Below are positions 14,147 to 22,504 of a stretch of 28,450 bases of DNA, piece after piece. Source of the stretch: Prevotellaceae bacterium UBA4372. GTDB lineage: Bacteria; Bacteroidota; Bacteroidia; Bacteroidales; Bacteroidaceae. The stretch lies in the NCBI GenBank assembly GCA_002391275.1, contig DGSC01000001.1:56841-85290 (forward strand). Direction: 5' to 3'. The translations under genes and the position numbers were made by a program. The notes beneath the pieces are model-generated. The model ran no database searches and was not told the DNA's origin. It saw only the letters and a program-made list of their open reading frames with translations. Position 1 is the stretch's first letter; each line of letters begins with the position of its first letter.

Positions 14147-17100
14147 TCATTCGTCGAGGGGAACCACCTCAAAATTGCCGGCTACGAAGTCGTCGCATGC
14201 CACATGGAAAAAGCTTTTCCTCTCGTGGGCAAAGGTCATGAGTTTTTCGAAGATTGGCTCATAGGCCAGGAGATGCGGGTTACCTATCATGATGAGATGT
14301 TCTTCGGCTCTTGTCATGGCCACATTGAGCTTTCGGTCAATGCTTTTGCTGTCTATAGGATCGAAAAAGACATTGTCGGTAAGGAAACTCAGTTGGTAGC
14401 GTCGTTGAACCGTGAAACCATAGATGATGGTCTGACGTTGCGAGCCTTGGAAACGCTCAACGGTATCGATAGTGACGTCGCGAAGCAAGGGAATGCCATA
14501 CTCATCGAGGGCTTTTCGCACGGCTGCTATCTGGTTGCGATAAGGCACTATGACGCCTACCGTCCTGTCGACGTCGAACTCCATGGTGCCTCGAATTTGA
14601 TAGATTCTTACGACGATAGCGGCTATCATTCGGGCTTCTATGGGGTTCACCTTGTCGGAAGGCGATGTCTTAGGGGTGTCGGCAGCTATGAAGGCAATGC
14701 GCCGTGTGCTCAGGAGGTCGTCGATGCCGTTCACTCCCCCACCCTGCGTAGGCAGTTGACCATTTTGGTGGGGACAGGGAACTTCTTTGAGCAACCCATT
14801 GTAGAATTCCCTACTGGGAAAGAGCGAGATGTCGTGGTGCATGCGTCCTTGCCTTGTGAGCATATAGGTGACGGACGGATTGTGGGCATACTTCTTGAGC
14901 AATCTCTCAAACATAGATAGCCTGCAATCTGTGAGGTTGATGCCCTGCAGCTGTTCGTCATCAACATGCGAAACGGCCTCGGGTTGCTGCACCACAGCCG
15001 GCAGTTGCTTATGGTCGCCGATCATCACGATTTTACGTATAGATGGCGCGCTTGCCGTTTGCGCACTAAGCAGCCCTATGATATGGGGCTCCAGTATCTG
15101 CGAGGCTTCGTCGATGACGGCCAAGCTAAAGGGCTTCAGCTGTAGAAGCGCGACATTGCTGTTCAAAGCTGTTGTCGTACCGACTATGATGCGCGTATTA
15201 AGAAGCTTCGACTTCAAGTCGTTAAGAGTTGAGCACTGAGGGGCTATCCTGCTCAGCAGCTTGTCTCTGTAGTCGTTGCCACAGTTGAACGCATTGCCGA
15301 TTCTGATGAAATCGAGTCCTTCAGCTGTCAGTTTGCTACAAATCTCGTCGACGGCTCTGTTGGTGTAGGCCAATATGAGCACGGAAGCGGCTGGTTCCAA
15401 CAGCTCCTCCTTCACGGTGTAGAGCAAGGCATACGAAGTCTTGCCGGTGCCCGGAGGGCCTATGATGAGGAACAAGTCCTGCGCTTGTTTCATGCGCAGC
15501 ACCAAGTCGTTGAACGGACCGTAGTTACCTTTCAGCTCAACAGAGGTATCGGTGTGTGGCTCTCGCTGCAACAGCAACAGTTGGCGACGCTCTTTGGGCG
15601 CTGTGAGGAAGGCCTGCATGCCTCTGTAGAGCGAGCTGAAGGACGCTTCCATGAAGTCATGTTCTATGGCCCAGAGGCTGTCTTGCTGGGTCAGGAACAC
15701 ACGGCTGTCGGTTTGTGCAGCCCTTAATGCCAGCCTGATGGTGTCTACGCCAATAGCCTCTATCGTGCAACGGTGCACCATCGTCCGCCTGAGGTCGGGT
15801 TCGGCATGGCGGGGATAAGGGTAGAGAATCACTATGTCGCCAATGCGAAAGTTCGACAAGTCGTTGCCCGCCGTGTCGGCGAATTGCAGCTCTACGGTCT
15901 GGATGCGTCCGGCCGTGTGGTCGTTTGGAGAGACGAGTGTGAGCTGGTCGTAGATGTTGCCGGCCAGGCGTTTCTCTTGCAACGACTCGCGCCAAGACGC
16001 CGCGAAGCCGGAGTTTTCTTTCGTTCCGTTTCCGAGTTTCGACATGACATGTTCGTTGGCAATGAATGTCATGAAGCGGAAGAAATAAGCCTTCTCGAGC
16101 GCCGAAGCCTGTTGTATAGCATCGAGCACAGTGGCTATCTGCGGACGTTGCCAGTTGACCCAAAGCGAATTGCGCACGCCTTTCTCATTCAACTGGTCGG
16201 GAGTCAGCGTGTCAAGGATCTTGTAGCCGTCGGGGCGGGTTAGGGAAAGCTCGGTCCACGCAAGCTCATTCCTTACCTTGAAAGCCCTGAAGAGCAGCTC
16301 GGGAGCCGTAGAACCTGGATTGTGGAGGCTTTCGCTGTATTTCGAATAGAGCAGAAAGGCATTGATGCCTTTGTTGTGCTCATAGATGTTTCTGTAATTA
16401 TATCTGATGAGGGCAATGTACAGCAAAAGCTGCACGTAGTGCTCTTCCGTGTGCCGAGGGCTCACGAAATTGTTGTACGGGAACGCCCCCTTGCCCGATT
16501 TCTGCTCCATGAGCACCTTGAAGTCCAGCTGCAGATAGTCCATGCGGCCTTGCAGCCCAAGCATCTCCGAAAAGAACGACGGCTCAACGATACCTTTTTT
16601 CGTATCGAACTCAGCCACTGCCTCTGGCAGCGTCTGGTTGACAGCCTTTGCTATGTGCTGTTGCTGCAGATGAGCTTCGGTGTGGAACTGAGGGCCTATT
16701 TCAGCCGTAAGCAGCTTGATGGCATTCGTGCTGAAGAAGTCTTCGATACTCTGCCTGTATGTGTGCGTAGGAGGCAAATGGTGAATGGCTTCGTCCAACA
16801 GCTGGCTTGCAAAGTTTCCCAAGATGGTGGCTTCGGTGTTGACCTGGGGTTCCAGCTTGTGTATCAACTCTACGTTGGCCGAGTCGGCATAGTTGGTGAA
16901 ACAATGTGCCACGGTAGAGATATTCACCAGATAGTCGGGCTCGTAGATGATGAGCTCGGGATAGACGACGCCATCCCGTTCGCGAGGACGCACGAGGTTG
17001 AGCTGGGCGCCGGCATGAAACAAGTCCTTAAGGTAGCTCCAGTCGAAGTCGTAGGTGGTATTGCCATGTGCATAACACACTTTTGCCGTCCTGCCGGCAT

Positions 17101-18163
17101 GTATGGGCTCGTCTGTTTGGACGTACACATATTCGTCGTCCCAGTGTTCAACAACCGCTCTGATGCAATCGCCTGCCTTCTCGAAGCGAGCTTCAGGAAC
17201 CGTGTCGGAGGGCAGCTGTGCCGACAGGCGGGAAGGGATGTCACATTGATAGACTAAGGCTATAAATTCACACAGGTTCTTCAAGTCGTAGAGGCAGAAA
17301 GGCTCCAGCTCGTCGGTCGTGGAGGCTGCTTGGAAGAGCCCGCGTGGCGAGGCTTGCCGGAAACGGACGCGCGTCTCGTTCATGGCTCTCACCTGCTGCG
17401 AAGGGGCTTCGTAGCGCTTCAGCAGATAGGCCATCTTGGCAAAATCGCCGCCGAAGGTCATCTGCGTATGGCCACACCTCTCATTGAGGCATCGCCTGAA
17501 TATGCGGCTCATGCCCCCGTAGACGCGGGGATAGTCGGGCCGCTGGCTCAAGGCTTCTTCCAGCTCGGCATAGATATCGGCCGCCGCATTGTAGGTGGCT
17601 ATGCTGTAGACGTAGCGTCCATCGGGGCTCACCACGGTGCTGACATCCACCTGTTTCATCGTCGTGAGCACCGTGCGTATGTCGTCGGTGATACCCGTTC
17701 CAGTAAGTTTGAACACCGCCTCCTTGCGTGTCCATAAGCGGGAAAAGGCCAACTGTGGATTTTCGTCGGTAAGGATGGCGTCGGCTTCAGCCTGACTCAT
17801 CACTTTCGCCAGCAGCGCAGGCGAAAAGGAACGGGGCGTCTCAATGTCGATGCCAATGGGTTTGTCGCTCACGCCACAAGCAACAGCCTCGCGACAATGG
17901 CTCAGGCTGAAGTGAATGTCGGGGTGCTCAGCCATGAAAGGTTTGCCATGCTGACCGAAACTGAACACCGGAGGCGCAGTGATGCCATAAGTCTGGCGAA
18001 GCGCCTGGCAAAGCAGGAGGTAGGCAGCGGCCCCTTCACGACGGGCACGTTCGTTACCGAACCCCAACAGATAGGTACGACGTTGTGCCGACATCTGCTG
18101 GAGTGCCTCATCGAGATTCAGATCTGACAGATGGTCGTTGATTAAGATCATTGGCCGTGGCAT
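14147..18163 (-). CDS. Phosphopantetheinyl transferase fused to Dna2-like nuclease-helicase
   Basis: A single 1338-residue frame (numbering from the ATG at 18163). Residues about 1-192 are a Sfp-type 4'-phosphopantetheinyl transferase with HGKPF, HFSLSH, IGIDIE and WTRKEAVFK. The rest is Dna2/UPF1-like. A PD-(D/E)XK nuclease has GLQGRMDYLQLDFK then MEQKSGKG (Asp542, Glu553, Lys555), and an SF1 helicase follows with Walker A GPPGTGKTS (902-910), motif II DEAS (1018-1021), GDHKQLPAV, GVIVPYRNQ and NVAMTRAEEHLI. Related helicases are normally separate proteins, and here no stop divides the halves. The frame extends four codons to a TTG, but the ATG is preferred. A role for the helicase half in DNA repair or replication is inferred. 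Confidence 0.88.
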   Translation of the reverse strand: MPRPMILINDHLSDLNLDEALQQMSAQRRTYLLGFGNERARREGAAAYLLLCQALRQTYGITAPPVFSFGQHGKPFMAEHPDIHFSLSHCREAVACGVSDKPIGIDIETPRSFSPALLAKVMSQAEADAILTDENPQLAFSRLWTRKEAVFKLTGTGITDDIRTVLTTMKQVDVSTVVSPDGRYVYSIATYNAAADIYAELEEALSQRPDYPRVYGGMSRIFRRCLNERCGHTQMTFGGDFAKMAYLLKRYEAPSQQVRAMNETRVRFRQASPRGLFQAASTTDELEPFCLYDLKNLCEFIALVYQCDIPSRLSAQLPSDTVPEARFEKAGDCIRAVVEHWDDEYVYVQTDEPIHAGRTAKVCYAHGNTTYDFDWSYLKDLFHAGAQLNLVRPRERDGVVYPELIIYEPDYLVNISTVAHCFTNYADSANVELIHKLEPQVNTEATILGNFASQLLDEAIHHLPPTHTYRQSIEDFFSTNAIKLLTAEIGPQFHTEAHLQQQHIAKAVNQTLPEAVAEFDTKKGIVEPSFFSEMLGLQGRMDYLQLDFKVLMEQKSGKGAFPYNNFVSPRHTEEHYVQLLLYIALIRYNYRNIYEHNKGINAFLLYSKYSESLHNPGSTAPELLFRAFKVRNELAWTELSLTRPDGYKILDTLTPDQLNEKGVRNSLWVNWQRPQIATVLDAIQQASALEKAYFFRFMTFIANEHVMSKLGNGTKENSGFAASWRESLQEKRLAGNIYDQLTLVSPNDHTAGRIQTVELQFADTAGNDLSNFRIGDIVILYPYPRHAEPDLRRTMVHRCTIEAIGVDTIRLALRAAQTDSRVFLTQQDSLWAIEHDFMEASFSSLYRGMQAFLTAPKERRQLLLLQREPHTDTSVELKGNYGPFNDLVLRMKQAQDLFLIIGPPGTGKTSYALLYTVKEELLEPAASVLILAYTNRAVDEICSKLTAEGLDFIRIGNAFNCGNDYRDKLLSRIAPQCSTLNDLKSKLLNTRIIVGTTTALNSNVALLQLKPFSLAVIDEASQILEPHIIGLLSAQTASAPSIRKIVMIGDHKQLPAVVQQPEAVSHVDDEQLQGINLTDCRLSMFERLLKKYAHNPSVTYMLTRQGRMHHDISLFPSREFYNGLLKEVPCPHQNGQLPTQGGGVNGIDDLLSTRRIAFIAADTPKTSPSDKVNPIEARMIAAIVVRIYQIRGTMEFDVDRTVGVIVPYRNQIAAVRKALDEYGIPLLRDVTIDTVERFQGSQRQTIIYGFTVQRRYQLSFLTDNVFFDPIDSKSIDRKLNVAMTRAEEHLIMIGNPHLLAYEPIFEKLMTFAHERKSFFHVACDDFVAGNFEVVPLDE

Positions 18164-18172
18164 TGAGCTCAG

Positions 18173-18180
18173 CAAAGGTA
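18173..18180 (-). promoter_or_regulatory. -7 box of the PPTase-Dna2 gene
   Basis: TACCTTTG on the minus strand ends 9 bases before the ATG at 18163, so the transcript would have a leader of only a few bases. No convincing -33 element is seen. Confidence 0.5.
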
Positions 18181-18251
18181 GTGTTTTTAGGCTAAACGCC
18201 GAGCCTTAGGCGGCAGTGGCGCCATAGCAAAGCGGTTTTCTTGTTCATCTC

Positions 18252-19445
18252 CTATTGCCTGATCTGATTCTTCAGTTTCAGGATGCGGCGCACACTCTGG
18301 TCTATGCGCTCTTCTGTGAGCACACCGTCCTCGACAGCCTTGACCACGGCATCGAAAGCTCCTACGAAGTTCTGCGGGCCAAGCACAATGTCGGCGCCTG
18401 CCTGCAGGGTGCCTACGGCTGCTTCGGCATTGGTGTATTGCTGGGTGATGGCTCCCATCTCCATGGCATCGGTAATGATGATATTCTGATAGCCCAAGAA
18501 GCCGCGCAGCTTGTCCTGGAGGATAACCGACGACATGGTGGCGGGGATGTCCGAGCCTGCAACATTAGGTGTGGCGATGTGAGCTGTCATAATCAACTGC
18601 ACTCCCCACTGAATGCCCGCCTTGAAAGTAATCATTTCGCAATTCATCATATCGTCCCACGTCTTCAGGCTTTGTGCATAGCCGAAATGAGTGTCGGCCT
18701 TCGTGTCGCCATGGCCAGGGAAGTGCTTGATACAGCCTGTCACACCGGCATCCTTCAGTCCCTGCAGATAGTTGGTAACCATAGGCGCAGCCACCTCAGG
18801 ATCGTCGCTGAAGGCACGGGCACCAATGACGACATTATCGGGGTTGGTATTTACGTCGGCAACCGGAGCAAAGTCGATGTCAAAACCATAACGGTGAAGA
18901 TAGGTGCCGATGACGTTACCACAGCGGTAAGCGTTCTGAGGATCACCCGTGGCACCGATAGCTCCCATCGACTCAAACTTCTCAACCGTGAAGTTCGCAT
19001 TGTTGCCGATACGGGCCACGCGACCGCCCTCCTCATCGATACAGAGCAACGGCGAACCCTTAAGGGCTCGGATTTGTGGGATGAAAGCCGAGAGCTGAGC
19101 CTCGTCATCGATATTGTGGGCATAGAGAATGATGCCGCCAACGGGGTACTTCTCGTTAACAGCCCTCATAGTGGCATTCACGGCCTGCAACTTGATGGCC
19201 CTGATGTCATCCGTACTGCCATCAATGCCACTGGGCTGATTGAAATGAATTGTAGTGTCGAGACACTCAGGGCGAACGTAGAACAACTGCCCCACCTTCT
19301 CGCGCAGCGTCATTTGCCGCAGTTGCAGCTCCACTTCGTCTGTCGGCACTTCAGGAGTATCGTCGTCATCAGGCGAACAAGAGATGTACACGTTAGAGCC
19401 GCAAATCAGGGTGGCAGCCATCACCCATTGCATGATTTTTTTCAT
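18252..19445 (-). CDS. Glycoside hydrolase family 3 lipoprotein (NagZ-like)
   Basis: A 397-residue protein with a lipoprotein signal (YISC, Cys23) and an acidic linker DDDDTPEVPTDE, then one GH3 N-terminal (beta/alpha)8 domain. The beta-N-acetylglucosaminidase loop KHFPGHGDTKADTHF, with its His general acid/base, and the nucleophile region IITDAMEMGAI are both intact. DEEGGRVAR is also typical. NagZ-type enzymes remove N-acetylglucosamine from peptidoglycan fragments or chitobiose. A surface or periplasmic lipoprotein form suggests trimming of muropeptides or dietary/host glycans. It has no GH3 C-terminal domain, as is usual for NagZ. It is monocistronic. Confidence 0.9.
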   Translation of the reverse strand: MKKIMQWVMAATLICGSNVYISCSPDDDDTPEVPTDEVELQLRQMTLREKVGQLFYVRPECLDTTIHFNQPSGIDGSTDDIRAIKLQAVNATMRAVNEKYPVGGIILYAHNIDDEAQLSAFIPQIRALKGSPLLCIDEEGGRVARIGNNANFTVEKFESMGAIGATGDPQNAYRCGNVIGTYLHRYGFDIDFAPVADVNTNPDNVVIGARAFSDDPEVAAPMVTNYLQGLKDAGVTGCIKHFPGHGDTKADTHFGYAQSLKTWDDMMNCEMITFKAGIQWGVQLIMTAHIATPNVAGSDIPATMSSVILQDKLRGFLGYQNIIITDAMEMGAITQQYTNAEAAVGTLQAGADIVLGPQNFVGAFDAVVKAVEDGVLTEERIDQSVRRILKLKNQIRQ

Positions 19446-19659
19446 TGCCTTTTCTTATTATCTTATTGAATTATGCAAACATTCCGTTTTGCCAGAAGCT
19501 AAGGCCTATAGGCCACATCGAGTCAAAGTCGCAAGACCGCCCTGCGGCCTCAAGAACTCAAAGGCCACTACTCCACGACCTCAAAAGCCAAAACTCCCGG
19601 AACTCCTCACAGCCACAACTGCGCAGAACATTCACGACCGAGGATTAAGCATTGCACTG

Positions 19660-19690
19660 CAAATATAGAGTTTTTCTGAATCAAAGGCAA
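19660..19690 (-). promoter_or_regulatory. Candidate minus-strand promoter upstream of the GH3 gene
   Basis: Minus strand: TTG (19690-19688), 20 bases, TATATTTG (19667-19660). The match is good, but it would give the GH3 mRNA a leader of about 210 bases, so assignment to that gene is uncertain. Confidence 0.35.
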
Positions 19691-19834
19691 CCGAGGGGAC
19701 CAAATATATGGCTTCCGCGATTTATTTCTTGACAAAAACAGACATCTTATCCGGAAAAAGTACAATTTATCGGTCAAAAAAGCACGCTCTTGGCCCAAGT
19801 GAGAGCACAAGGACATCGCAGCACTCATCGACCA

Positions 19835-20098
19835 GAAAGTCAAAGAAGCAAGCTCCAACCCCAGATGAGTGCCGGTGCGCAGACAACATACAGCACCCGC
19901 AGGAAACAAGAAACAGCCTCAACGGCTCCACACCTACAGCGCGTTGGCAACATATACAACGACCATAGGAAACAAGAAACGGCCTCAACGGCTCCACACC
20001 TACAGCGCGTTGGCAACATATACAACAACCATAGGAAACAAGAAACAGCCTCAACTTAACTACCTCTATCGTGCGGAAGTAATATTTACAACACCCGT
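19835..20098. repeat. 66-bp tandem repeat block
   Basis: Two adjacent copies (19901-19966 and 19967-20032) differ at only two positions. Each starts AGGAAACAAGAAAC and ends GACCAT or AACCAT. A third copy (20033-20098) matches for about 23 bases and then drifts. A weakly similar copy precedes at 19835-19900. The period of 66 keeps reading frames open, giving a 22-residue repeat on either strand. I see no protein family in it. Confidence 0.85.
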
Positions 20099-20226
20099 AG
20101 GCAATAGGCCCGAAGGCACACTTCACCAGGGCCAGTCTGCCATTCCACCAACAAGCTTCTCAACATCAGAAAGGAAGACGACCACATCGACCTTGACGAC
20201 CCAGCCCCAAACCAAAGAAAAAACAG

Positions 20227-20422
20227 CAATGCACACAGCGGCATAGATCAATGCACCCAGCGGCATAGACCGATGTACACAGCCGAATAGACCAATGTAC
20301 ACAGCTGCATAGACCAATGTACACGGCTGCATAGACCGATGCACACGGCTACATAGACCGATGCACTCAGCTGCATAGACCAATGTACACGGCTACATAG
20401 ACCAATGTACACAGCTGCATAG
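20227..20422. repeat. 22-bp tandem repeat array
   Basis: Units with consensus CATAGACCAATGTACACAGC plus TG begin at 20242, 20264, 20286, 20308, 20330, 20352, 20374 and 20396, with a partial unit before them and a transition unit at 20418. Copies differ by single bases (for example CGATGCAC for CAATGTAC). There are no spacers. Confidence 0.92.
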
Positions 20423-20491
20423 ATTATTCCATGGCCTTGGAACAATCATTCCATGACCATTGAACGATTATTCCAAGGCCATGGAATAATC
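20422..20491. repeat. Inverted repeat with 21-base perfect arms
   Basis: GATTATTCCATGGCCTTGGA plus A (20422-20442) is exactly complementary to 20471-20491, with 28 bases between. The same stretch can be read as three 22-bp direct units (20423, 20445, 20467; ATTATTCC/ATCATTCC starts) that continue the phase of the preceding 22-bp array. There is no T-run on either side, so it is not an obvious terminator. Confidence 0.85.
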
Positions 20492-20872
20492 ACATCAGCT
20501 AAGTATTTCTTGCAAATGTGCCGCGTAAAGAAGGAGAAACAGCCTTCTGAAGTGACCATTCATCCAGCCTTCCAGAGACCGTCCGAAAACACAATCTCCC
20601 GTTCGGCATTAGGAGTCGCCTTGCGAGCGTCCGGCTCGAAGACACGCTTCATCCTTGCAGAAGTCATACAAATCTTCTCAGAGGATACGGCTGCAACATC
20701 TTAAGAATTGAAGCCCCCACTACAGTGCAAACCCGATGCCTATATACAGTATAGCAAAAGGACTGACTTTCTCATTATGTACATGCTTTTCCTTGACTAT
20801 TCCCCATAAAAAAGTGTGTTTACATTTGGTTGTTTCCTCATAAAAATATTATTTTGCAACAGAATAACATTA

Positions 20873-21333
20873 ATGCAGCAGATGGAAAGGAGTGTTCATA
20901 AAAAGTTCTACAAGGATAATAATACCTTTAAGATCTATCTGATTGACTGCAGGCTTCTCGCCTTGCTCTCTGACTCACGTCCAAAGGATATGCTTCTTGA
21001 CGACAAAGCATTCACCGAGTTTAAGGATGCCAATACAGAAAACTTCTTTCTTCAACAGCTGGTAGATATCAGAGACGTCCCTACCTATTATTACAGAAGG
21101 GCAAGTCAACTCTTGGGATTGAACTCCTTGCCCAGTATGACGGCAAAGTATTCCCTTGCGGGGTTAAGGCAGAGGAAAACATCAAGACCAGATCGTTGCG
21201 CACGTTCGTTGCCTACGAATTTCCTGACTTGTCACTCCATGCCTTCCGGTTCAGTATGCTCCCATACATCAATCAGCAGTGGATGGAAAACATGCCCTTG
21301 TCTTGTATCGAGGGATGCTTTTGGCCCATATAA
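20873..21333 (+). pseudogene. Remnant of a DUF4143-type AAA ATPase (C-terminal part, frameshifted)
   Basis: The first frame gives RSVHKKFYKDNNTFKIYLID and FTEFKDANTENFFLQQL, the hallmark of the DUF4143 domain of Bacteroidetes ATP-binding (AAA_14) proteins. After YYYRR near 21100-21118 the homology continues in another frame (from 21118: IELLAQYDGKVFPCGVKAEE, then SLRTFVAYEFPDL and WMENMPLSCIEG) to a stop at 21331-21333. The N-terminal ATPase half is missing altogether. One frameshift plus a 5' truncation make it a pseudogene. Such genes are frequent in accessory regions and often lie near mobile or defence loci. Confidence 0.82.
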
Positions 21334-21384
21334 TCTTAGTGTTTTTATAGTGTGATTAAACCCAGCGACAAGCATACAAAAACA

Positions 21385-21765
21385 ATGAAACAAATAGAAG
21401 TCGTAGCAGCAATCATCCATGATGACCAAGGTCGTATTTTCGCCACGCAGCGGGGATATGGCGAGTGGAAGGACTGGTGGGAATTTCCTGGTGGGAAGAT
21501 GGAGGAAGGCGAGACGCCCGAGGAGGCGTTGAAGCGTGAGATATGGGAAGAACTGGAAACGGACATCGTGGTAGAGCAGTTGGTGGATACGGTGGAATGG
21601 GATTATCCGCAGTTTCATCTTACCATGCACTGCTATCTCTGCCATGTGGAAAGCGGACATCTGGAACTGAAGGAGCACGAAGCTGCACGATGGCTCGGCA
21701 AGGATGAACTGGAGAGCGTCGACTGGCTTCCTGCAGACAGAGATTTGGTAAGGAAACTGAAATAG
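21385..21765 (+). CDS. MutT-like Nudix hydrolase
   Basis: A 126-residue Nudix protein of MutT size. It has the Nudix box GGKMEEGETPEEALKREIWEELE, with the REIWEE metal-binding core intact. The Gly normally following EEL is replaced by Glu-Thr. The N-terminal KQIEVVAAIIHDDQGRIFATQR and FPGGK are typical of 8-oxo-dGTP/(d)CTP pyrophosphatases. The frame opens at a GTG 11 codons earlier, but the ATG at 21385 matches the family start. It lies 9 bases before vsr, and the pair would be a two-gene DNA-protection unit (nucleotide sanitation plus mismatch repair). The substrate is inferred. Confidence 0.88.
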   Translation: MKQIEVVAAIIHDDQGRIFATQRGYGEWKDWWEFPGGKMEEGETPEEALKREIWEELETDIVVEQLVDTVEWDYPQFHLTMHCYLCHVESGHLELKEHEAARWLGKDELESVDWLPADRDLVRKLK

Positions 21766-21774
21766 TAAACAGAC

Positions 21775-22404
21775 ATGGATATCCATACCACACCCCAGTG
21801 CCATGCAATGGCTGCAATCGAACGAGACCAGGATGATGCTTGCATAAGTCCTGCCGAGCAAGAGAAGGCACGCCGTTCAGCCAACATGGCAGCCATCCAC
21901 GGCAAAGACACGAAGCCGGAGATGGTGGTACGTCGTTGGCTGTGGGGACATGGGTATCGCTATCGACTGAATCATCCACGTTTGCCCGGAAAGCCTGACA
22001 TTGTGATGCGGAAGTACAGGACCTGCATCTTCGTAAACGGTTGCTTCTGGCATGGCCACAATGTGCAGTTGCAAACTGCACAAATTGACAATGGACAATT
22101 GATAATTGAGAGCTCCGAGTGCTGCAAGATCCCCAAGACGAACCGAGAGTTCTGGGTGACAAAAATTCTTCGGAACCGGGAGCGCGACGCGAGGGTGCTG
22201 CGCCAGCTGGCAGCGATGGGCTGGCACTGCATCACCATCTGGGAATGCGAGCTGAGGCCGAAAGTGCGCGCGAAGACCTTGGAATCGCTGGCTTATACTC
22301 TCAATCGAATCTTCCTGCAAGACCACAGCATCAGGCCCTATGACCTCCCCGAGGAAGAGCCGCTAACGGCCGCCGAGGAGATTCATTGTGATAATAATTT
22401 GTAA
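21775..22404 (+). CDS. vsr: Very short patch repair endonuclease (Vsr) with in-frame insertion
   Basis: A 209-residue Vsr-type nuclease, longer than the usual 130-155. The core motifs are RRSANMAAIHGKDTKPEM, RYRLNHPRLPGKPDIVM (catalytic Asp in PGKPD), IFVNGCFWHGHN, IPKTNREFW and ITIWECEL. Vsr nicks DNA at T:G mismatches that arise when 5-methylcytosine deaminates, and its genes travel with C5 methyltransferases, as here. Between HGHN and the zinc-site Cys-Cys before KIPKTN lie about 19 extra residues (VQLQTAQIDNGQLIIESSE), encoded by repeat-like DNA. The N-terminal 25 residues before the core are also extra, and a later ATG (21808) is possible. Confidence 0.88.
   Translation: MDIHTTPQCHAMAAIERDQDDACISPAEQEKARRSANMAAIHGKDTKPEMVVRRWLWGHGYRYRLNHPRLPGKPDIVMRKYRTCIFVNGCFWHGHNVQLQTAQIDNGQLIIESSECCKIPKTNREFWVTKILRNRERDARVLRQLAAMGWHCITIWECELRPKVRAKTLESLAYTLNRIFLQDHSIRPYDLPEEEPLTAAEEIHCDNNL
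22066..22118. repeat. Repeat-like insertion inside vsr
   Basis: 22082-22109 consists of near-repeats of ATTGACAATGGACAATTGAT type, a pattern I associate with dispersed intergenic repeats. It is preceded by the small inverted repeat GCAGTT/AAACTGC. It interrupts the conserved Vsr zinc region without breaking the frame. Confidence 0.55.
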
Positions 22405-22449
22405 AAATGCATAACATGCAGCCATTTTAACTGGTTTTCATGAATAAAA

Positions 22450-22481
22450 TTTGGCAAAGACATTGAATTTTATTATATTTG
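22450..22481 (+). promoter_or_regulatory. Promoter of the HTH gene and defence operon
   Basis: TTTG (22450-22453), 20 bases, then TATATTTG (22474-22481), matching the Bacteroidetes consensus. The ATG is at 22505. Just before it the AT-rich palindrome TTTTAATTAAAT (22490-22500) could be an operator for the HTH protein. Confidence 0.65.
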
Positions 22482-22504
22482 CACTCGGTTTTAATTAAAT
22501 AAAG

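Larger units (their letters stand above)
19446..20872. other. 1.4-kb region without a convincing gene, repeat-rich
   Basis: Between the GH3 gene and the DUF4143 remnant no frame shows a recognisable protein. The short frames present are repetitive or low in complexity and open on both strands because of repeat periodicity. It contains one possible minus-strand promoter, a 66-bp repeat block, a 22-bp repeat array and an inverted repeat, listed separately. 20500-20870 shows nothing I can name. Confidence 0.6.

Noticed and set aside
16322..17257. A 311-codon plus-strand frame inside the PPTase-Dna2 gene
   Set aside because: It is antisense to a conserved helicase/nuclease gene, with no family resemblance and no promoter or start context.
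18181..18251. A terminator after the GH3 gene
   Set aside because: Only partial, mismatched inverted repeats are present (GGC...GCC, TTAGGC), with no clear stem followed by T on the minus strand.
18255..19469. A 404-codon plus-strand frame opposite the GH3 gene
   Set aside because: It is the exact antisense of a gene with intact catalytic motifs, has no recognisable domain and exists because of codon bias in a GC-balanced gene.
19767..20246. Short repetitive proteins on both strands over the 66-bp repeats, including a Cys-rich minus-strand one
   Set aside because: The frames are open only because the repeat length is a multiple of three. There is no domain, and both strands are equally open.
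20227..20422. CRISPR array
   Set aside because: Units are directly adjacent with no unique spacers, and no cas genes are in the window.
20422..20491. Intrinsic terminator
   Set aside because: The arms are long and perfect, but neither strand has a T-run and no gene ends nearby.
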